Shown here: piece by piece, positions 6,541 to 10,460 of the stretch
Layout: the number at the start of each line of letters is the position of its first letter
Position numbering within the stretch: position 1 is the stretch's first letter
Assembly (NCBI GenBank): GCA_025774205.1
Contig: JALGWK010000215.1
Location: 1 to 10,460, forward strand
Reading direction: 5' to 3'
DNA from: a bacterium
GTDB lineage: Bacteria > Blakebacterota > Blakebacteria > Blakebacterales > Blakebacteraceae
Length of the DNA: 10,460 nucleotides
Notes under the pieces: generated by a model
The model's database searches: none
What the model was told of the DNA's origin: nothing
Seen by the model: only the letters and a program-made list of their open reading frames with translations
Program-made: the position numbers and the translations under genes

Positions 6541-7335
6541 TTATCCCATGGTGCCGGTGATGGAGCCGCCGTCCACCGCCAGGTGCTGGCCGGTGATGAA
6601 GGCTGCCCGTTCGCTGGCCAGGAAAGCCACCGCCGCGCCGATCTCCTCCGGCTGGCCGAGACGCTTCAGGGGTGTGTTGGCGGTCCAGCCCTCGAAGATG
6701 TCCTCCTTCGACCTCCCCTCCCGACCGCTGATCTCTTCGGCCAGTTCGTCGAGCCGCTCGGTCAGGGTGTACCCGGGTGCCACTGTGTTGGCCCGGATAC
6801 CCATCGGGCCGTATTCGTTGGCGATCGACTTGATCAGACCATTCAGACCGGCCCGCAGGGCATTGCTGGTTACGAGTCCCGGGATCGGCTGTTTCGAGGC
6901 GATCGAGGTGATCACCACGATCGAGCCTTCCTGCTGCGCTTCCATGATCGGCAGGACATTCCGGCAGAGGTGGAGCGTGCTCCGGAAGGTGAGGTTGTAC
7001 GCCTGGTCCCACTGCTCGGCGCTGATGGAAGAGAAGGGGCCGCCGGGAGGACCTCCGGCATTGGAGACGAGAATATCGATCCGGTTGAATTCATCGACCA
7101 CTTTCCGGACCAGGAGTTCGATCCCGGCCTCGTCGGTCAGATCGCATTCCAGCGGCAGCGGCTCCACGCCCGTACTGCGTCCGATCTCGAGGGCGGACTC
7201 GGTGATCCGCCCATAATCGCGGCTGCAGATCATTACCGCCGCGCCCTCGGCGGCCAGGGCCCGGGCCGAAGCGTAGCCGAGTCCCGCGCTCGCGCCGGTT
7301 ACGAGGGCCACTTTTCCGGAAAGACCGAGATCCAT
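6541..7335 (-). CDS. SDR-family oxidoreductase-like protein with altered active site
   Basis: This 264-residue short-chain dehydrogenase/reductase resembles FabG-type 3-oxoacyl-ACP reductases. The Rossmann motif TGASAGLG (13-20), CDLTD (64-68), the NAGG motif (92-95) and the segment NTVAPGYTLTERL (183-195) are present, and the C-terminal FITGQHLAVDGG (246-257) fits the cofactor/dimer region. The catalytic motif YxxxK is not there. At the expected place the sequence reads TSNALRAGLNGL, so Tyr is replaced by Ser157 and Lys by Arg161; Ser144 (ITSIAS) is kept. A known SDR subgroup (putative BKR-like) shares such departures from the tetrad, so this may be a natural variant and not damage. The start is supported by GAGAGGA upstream of the ATG. 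It lies 96 bases downstream of the ftcD remnant on the same strand and may be co-transcribed. The substrate is unknown. Confidence 0.88.
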   Translation of the reverse strand: MDLGLSGKVALVTGASAGLGYASARALAAEGAAVMICSRDYGRITESALEIGRSTGVEPLPLECDLTDEAGIELLVRKVVDEFNRIDILVSNAGGPPGGPFSSISAEQWDQAYNLTFRSTLHLCRNVLPIMEAQQEGSIVVITSIASKQPIPGLVTSNALRAGLNGLIKSIANEYGPMGIRANTVAPGYTLTERLDELAEEISGREGRSKEDIFEGWTANTPLKRLGQPEEIGAAVAFLASERAAFITGQHLAVDGGSITGTMG

Positions 7336-7431
7336 GACAGTTTCCTCTCCCTGATGGTGCTGTCGGTTGCTCCAGCGCGGCTCCCAGTGTCACTCGAATG
7401 CGACGGATGTTGCGTGACAGGGCACCAGTAC

Positions 7432-7590
7432 TCAGTACTCCAGGGCCTCGTTCACCTTCTCAGCGACCTCTTCAGCGATCCGGTCGCATTCAGTCACGAG
7501 TGATCCCAGTCCTTCGATCATCTCGTTCCGGAAGTCCTCATCCTTGATGCTCGGGAGATTGATCCGGACGTTGTAGGCCGCGGCCCTTGC
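7432..7590 (-). pseudogene. ftcD: Out-of-frame C-terminal remnant of the cyclodeaminase domain of ftcD
   Basis: In another reading frame from the main ftcD frame, the sequence downstream of about 7590 encodes RAAAYNVRINLPSIKDEDF followed by a helical tail ending EALEY before a stop at 7432. This matches the end of the cyclodeaminase domain (family pattern GAYxNVxINLxxIxDExF). In intact enzymes about 40 residues separate the VPL motif from this segment, and they include a conserved GN...SD stretch. Here only about seven do. Roughly 33-35 codons are missing and the frame is broken, consistent with an out-of-frame deletion or an assembly error. Confidence 0.75.
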
Positions 7591-9160
7591 ACTGCTCCAC
7601 GGTGCCGAGGGGCACCCGGGTTGCGGCCTTGTACCCTTCCTGCATGGCTGCAGCCCGTACGGCCAGTTCCTCCTCGGTGTCCTTCGGCATGCGCATTGCG
7701 TCGAGGACAGAATCGAAGGCGAGGGTGTCCTCATCCACACCGCGCACCAGGGCGTCCTTCAGCACCTGGGCCTGTTCAGCCAGCCCGCAGAGGTCATCAT
7801 ACATCGGATCGAACTCACCCTTGCCGATCGAGAGGTTGGCAACCATGCCGGCCAGCGCCGCCCCGAGAGCGCCCGAGAGGGCGGCGACCGATCCGCCACC
7901 GGGCGCGGGCGTGTCGCGGGAGACCTCGTCGATGAAATCGAAGGTAGTCCGGTTGACCAGCTCGCCCTCAACCTTCGGCAATCCGAGGACCTTCTCCCCG
8001 ATGTCGAACGGCGTCACGTCGGCCAGGCCCATCGACTGGACGGCAGTATCCATGAGATCTGAGACGGGGATCCCGGTCGATTTCATCATCTTCCGGCGGT
8101 AATGCATACCCGCCTTCCTCATCGCGTCGTAGGGGACCACCCCGACGATCTCCGACCCGGTCAGGATGATGCCGCGCTTCGCGGCTTCCTCGCGGGCGGC
8201 GTCCAGCACCTCGTGGGGAGGGCTGACGTGGTAGTTGGTAAGGTTCATGCTGATCTGGGCCCGGTTGTAGTCCTCGATCACCCACCCGATCGCCTTCACA
8301 TCCTTGAACAGACCTTCCTTGAAAACGTGTCCCTTCGGATCGTAGGGATCGATCTCGAGGGAGGCGTAGCGGGCAGCAAGGTCGCCGCCATGCTCATCCC
8401 GGTAGTGATCGGCCAGCTCGTCGAACGACGCGCCGGCGAAATCACAGTTTCCGCACGGGTAGGTGCTGTCACCCGCGAAATCGACTTCCTGCCCCTTGTA
8501 GTAGAAGGGCGTGGTGTTGCCCTCCCGCTTCCAGCGTCCCCGCTCCCGGATCTCGTAGGCGATCTCGTTGGCGTAGCGACGATCGGTCGAGTTGAGATTG
8601 ATGTTGTAGGCGATAAGGAACTCGCGGGCTCCCACCCCCGTCACCCCGGCACTCTGATTGAGTTCGGTCGGACCGAAGTCCGGTTTCCACTCCGGATCCT
8701 TCAGCTTTTCGGCCATCCCCTCGTATTCACCCGACCGTACCCTGGCCAGGTTCCGGCGTTCCGGCTTCGAGGCGGCATGCTCGTAGAGGTAGACTGAGAT
8801 TCCCAGTTCGTCACCGATGCGCTGGCCCACCTGGCGGGCGAGCTCGGCGCAATCTTCCATCGTGACCCCCGAGACCGGGACGAAGGGAACGACATCGGTA
8901 GCCCCCATGCGCGGGTGCTCCCCCTTGTGGGTGCGCATGTCGATCACCTCCGAGGCGCGTTTCACCGCCACGAAGGCGGCCTCGGCCACTGCCTCCGGTG
9001 AACCGACGATGGTCACCACGGTCCGGTTGGTGTTCGCTCCCGGATCGACGTCGAGCAGCCGCACGCCGGGGACACTCTCGATGGTGTCGGTGATATCCTT
9101 GATGACGGCCGGGTTCTGACCTTCAGAGAAGTTGGGTACGCATTCGACGATCTTGTCCAT
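7538..9160 (-). CDS. ftcD: Glutamate formiminotransferase / formimino-THF cyclodeaminase with zinc-finger-like insertion and truncated C-terminus
   Basis: FtcD transfers the formimino group of formiminoglutamate (histidine degradation) to tetrahydrofolate, then deaminates it to 5,10-methenyl-THF. The transferase domain (1-345) starts VECVPNFSEG and has HKGEHPRMGATDVVPFVP (78-95) with His82, which corresponds by context to the catalytic His of mammalian FTCD, and AIGWVIEDYNRAQISMNLTNY at 290-310. Between its subdomains, about 211-285 is an insertion with CGNCDFAGASFDELADHYRDEH, a C-x2-C-x12-H-x4-H finger (Cys236, Cys239, His252, His257). The cyclodeaminase domain (about 400 on) has DTPAPGGGSVAALSGALGAA (416-435) and runs normally to VPLGTVEQC (516-524). 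The frame then becomes nonsense (15-16 residues) and stops; the true C-terminus continues in another frame. Transferase activity may survive; cyclodeaminase probably does not, unless the break is a sequencing artefact. The start has GGAG ten bases upstream. No other hut genes are nearby. Confidence 0.9.
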   Translation of the reverse strand: MDKIVECVPNFSEGQNPAVIKDITDTIESVPGVRLLDVDPGANTNRTVVTIVGSPEAVAEAAFVAVKRASEVIDMRTHKGEHPRMGATDVVPFVPVSGVTMEDCAELARQVGQRIGDELGISVYLYEHAASKPERRNLARVRSGEYEGMAEKLKDPEWKPDFGPTELNQSAGVTGVGAREFLIAYNINLNSTDRRYANEIAYEIRERGRWKREGNTTPFYYKGQEVDFAGDSTYPCGNCDFAGASFDELADHYRDEHGGDLAARYASLEIDPYDPKGHVFKEGLFKDVKAIGWVIEDYNRAQISMNLTNYHVSPPHEVLDAAREEAAKRGIILTGSEIVGVVPYDAMRKAGMHYRRKMMKSTGIPVSDLMDTAVQSMGLADVTPFDIGEKVLGLPKVEGELVNRTTFDFIDEVSRDTPAPGGGSVAALSGALGAALAGMVANLSIGKGEFDPMYDDLCGLAEQAQVLKDALVRGVDEDTLAFDSVLDAMRMPKDTEEELAVRAAAMQEGYKAATRVPLGTVEQCKGRGLQRPDQSPEHQG

Positions 9161-9289
9161 ATCGAGCTGACTCCGGAGTGTATGGGGTGGGTATCAGGGA
9201 CTATGATGGTACAGAGGAGTCACGATAGCAATGATTCGCCTTCCTGAGTGGCTTGAGTGATCTCACGGGAATGTATAGGTTGTGAGGTA
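9161..9289. other. Divergent intergenic region between ftcD and the methyltransferase gene
   Basis: These 129 bases separate the two divergent starts and should hold promoters for both genes. TATGAT at 9202-9207 matches five of six -10 bases on the plus strand, but no good -35 lies 17 bases before it. I see no strong operator, hairpin or small frame here. Confidence 0.35.
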
Positions 9290-10201
9290 ATGCCTGAACT
9301 TCCTCCTCAGATAGATCGTTACGGGGACCTGGTTGACGACCGGGACGCCTTCCTCGAGGCGCTTCGCAGGCCGCTTCCCACCGACCTTCGCTGGAACCCC
9401 TTCAAGGTCACCCGGGAGCGGTTCGAGGAACGACTGACAGCTGATGGCGCGCAGTGGTCCCGTCTAGAGGGTTCGCCCGATCTCTACCGGGTCGAAGGGC
9501 TGCCGGGCCCCGGACTGACCTGGGCCTACCATCTCGGCTGGTACCATCCGCAGGGGTACACCTCCACCCTGCCGCCCGTGATCCTCGATCCTGCCGCCGG
9601 CTCCGATGTGCTCGACCTCTGCGCCTCGCCGGGCGGCAAGACCAGTCAGCTCGCGGCGCAGATGATGGGTCACGGGGTGCTGGTGGCGAACGACATCAAC
9701 CACTCCCGGATATCGATCCTGGCGGCGAACCTCGAGCGGCTCGGGGTTCCGAACGCGCTCATCAGCCAGTACCGGGGGGAGAACTTCCCCGAGCGGTTCA
9801 GGTTCGATCACGTGCTGGCGGATGTGCCCTGTTCGGGGGAAGGCACCTTCAGGATCGATGGAGGGAGGTATAACCCCGACCGTTCAGGCAGGGCGCGGAC
9901 CCTGCCGCGGATCCAGCTGGCTCTGCTCCTCAAGGCACTCAAGATCACCCGGCCCGGCGGAACGGTCCTCTACTCGACCTGCACCTGGGCTCCCGAGGAG
10001 GACGAGGCGGTGGTGGCCGCGGCGCTCTCCCGGATGGAGATCGAGATACTCCCCCTCCCGGGTAATCTGCCCGGTCAACCGGGGATAACTTCCTGGGAGG
10101 GAACCGATTGGCCGGATGATCTCACCCGGACCATGCGTTTCTGGCCGCATCACACCGATTCCTGGGGATTTTACTGTGCTCATCTCCGCAAATCCGGCTG
10201 A
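9290..10201 (+). CDS. RsmB/RsmF-like (NOL1/NOP2/Sun) m5C RNA methyltransferase, catalytic domain
   Basis: This SAM-dependent RNA cytosine-C5 methyltransferase of 303 residues probably acts on rRNA or tRNA. The N-terminal RNA-binding part (1-85) includes LPTDLRWNPFK. The Rossmann core has motif I DLCASPGGKTSQL (109-121), motif II acidic Asp135 (ANDIN) and motif IV DHVLADVPCSGEGTFR (173-188) with Cys181. Motif VI is LYSTCTWAPEEDE (227-239) with Cys231, the expected nucleophile. The end RFWPHHTDSWGFYCAHLRK (283-301) closes the catalytic domain as in RsmF-type enzymes. There is no NusB-like domain, so it is unlike classic RsmB. I chose the ATG at 9290 after GTGAGG (9282-9287); the GTG at 9257 has no ribosome site. 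The C-terminal PUA-like domain that usually follows is not in this frame but appears in an overlapping one (10176 on). Exact target is unknown. Confidence 0.92.
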   Translation: MPELPPQIDRYGDLVDDRDAFLEALRRPLPTDLRWNPFKVTRERFEERLTADGAQWSRLEGSPDLYRVEGLPGPGLTWAYHLGWYHPQGYTSTLPPVILDPAAGSDVLDLCASPGGKTSQLAAQMMGHGVLVANDINHSRISILAANLERLGVPNALISQYRGENFPERFRFDHVLADVPCSGEGTFRIDGGRYNPDRSGRARTLPRIQLALLLKALKITRPGGTVLYSTCTWAPEEDEAVVAAALSRMEIEILPLPGNLPGQPGITSWEGTDWPDDLTRTMRFWPHHTDSWGFYCAHLRKSG

Positions 10202-10460
10202 AATACGGGCCCTTCAGGAGACGTTCGAGGAACGCTTCGGCGTTCCTCCCCGGGCCATGGAGGAGTGGCTGGTCTATTCCACCGGGTCGGTCCTCTGGGG
10301 CCTGCGCGACGCGCCCCACCTGGATGATATCATGGCCGTGATCCGATTCGAACGGACCGGTATCCCCCTGCTGCGCAGAGCCGCAAAACGCTGGAAGCCG
10401 ACAACAGTAGCCCTTCAGGTGATCGGCGGCTTCATTTCCCGGAACCAGGTCGACCTGGAC
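10176..10460 (+). CDS. Probable RsmF-type C-terminal RNA-binding domain in an overlapping frame (partial, runs off window)
   Basis: An open frame starts at the GTG at 10176, inside the last 26 bases of the methyltransferase gene, with GGGGA (10164-10168) seven bases upstream. It stays open for 95 codons to the window end. It begins VLISANPAEIRALQETFEER and contains EEWLVYSTGSVLWGLRDAP and IRFERTGIPLLRRAAKRWKP. This order (aromatic-rich strand, then an R-x-G-I/L-P-L turn, then a basic segment before a helix) resembles the end of RsmF/YebU-type methyltransferases, where a PUA-like domain follows the catalytic core in one chain. I infer that the two genes together make a split enzyme, or that a frameshift separated them. 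The resemblance is by eye, and the ATG at 10257 is a later alternative start. Confidence 0.65.
   Translation, partial: MLISANPAEIRALQETFEERFGVPPRAMEEWLVYSTGSVLWGLRDAPHLDDIMAVIRFERTGIPLLRRAAKRWKPTTVALQVIGGFISRNQVDLD

Noticed and set aside
7427-7439. AGTACTCAGTACT double palindrome near the ftcD end
   Set aside because: Short, overlaps the coding end of the cyclodeaminase remnant, and no wider structure supports a function.
6583-7503. Plus-strand open frame (306 codons) opposite the SDR gene
   Set aside because: The SDR motifs on the other strand are clear; this frame reads as low-information antisense sequence.
8102-8797. Plus-strand open frame (231 codons) opposite ftcD
   Set aside because: Shadow of the conserved formiminotransferase domain.

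Overview
The window is a GC-rich stretch of bacterial chromosome. It carries housekeeping genes (lepA, lepB, an archaeal-type apgM, an ftcD homologue and an RsmB/RsmF-like methyltransferase) around a small signalling cluster. I see no IS, phage, CRISPR, rRNA or tRNA. The bacterial lepA-lepB pair beside an archaeal-type phosphoglycerate mutase suggests an uncultured bacterium, perhaps of a Gemmatimonadota/Latescibacterota/Eisenbacteria-like lineage. That placement is a guess from gene style and cannot be proven from this window.

Layout. 1-1650 (+): 3' half of lepA, overlapping lepB (signal peptidase I). 1675-2502 (-): six-helix membrane protein with low-complexity ends, convergent with lepB. 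2503-2657: divergent intergenic region with a 6-bp-arm inverted repeat. 2658-3869 (+): cofactor-independent phosphoglycerate mutase. 3870-3991: AT-richer intergenic region with a duplicated AAACGTACA motif, leading to a solitary Phd/YefM-type antitoxin (3992-4246). 4334-6463 (+): ECF sigma factor, zinc-type membrane anti-sigma factor and membrane protein with double zinc ribbon, in overlapping frames. 6464-6540: convergent gap with a 28-bp imperfect palindrome centred on TGTACA. 6541-7335 (-): SDR-family protein with a replaced catalytic Tyr/Lys. 7432-9160 (-): formiminotransferase-cyclodeaminase with a C2H2-like finger inserted in the transferase part and a broken C-terminus. 9161-9289: divergent intergenic region. 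9290-10201 (+): NOL1/NOP2/Sun-type m5C RNA methyltransferase, overlapped by an open frame (10176 to the window end) that resembles the missing C-terminal RNA-binding domain of RsmF-type enzymes. No gene-free stretch exceeds 300 bases.

The best candidate for a little-described system is the sigma/anti-sigma/zinc-ribbon trio. The anti-sigma has two membrane helices but almost no extracytoplasmic part, while the third protein has a domain of about 200 residues between helices that could serve as the sensor. The third gene is also visibly lower in GC than its surroundings. Other points worth checking are the finger insertion and out-of-frame C-terminal loss in FtcD, the methyltransferase split over two frames, and the TGTACA-type palindrome.
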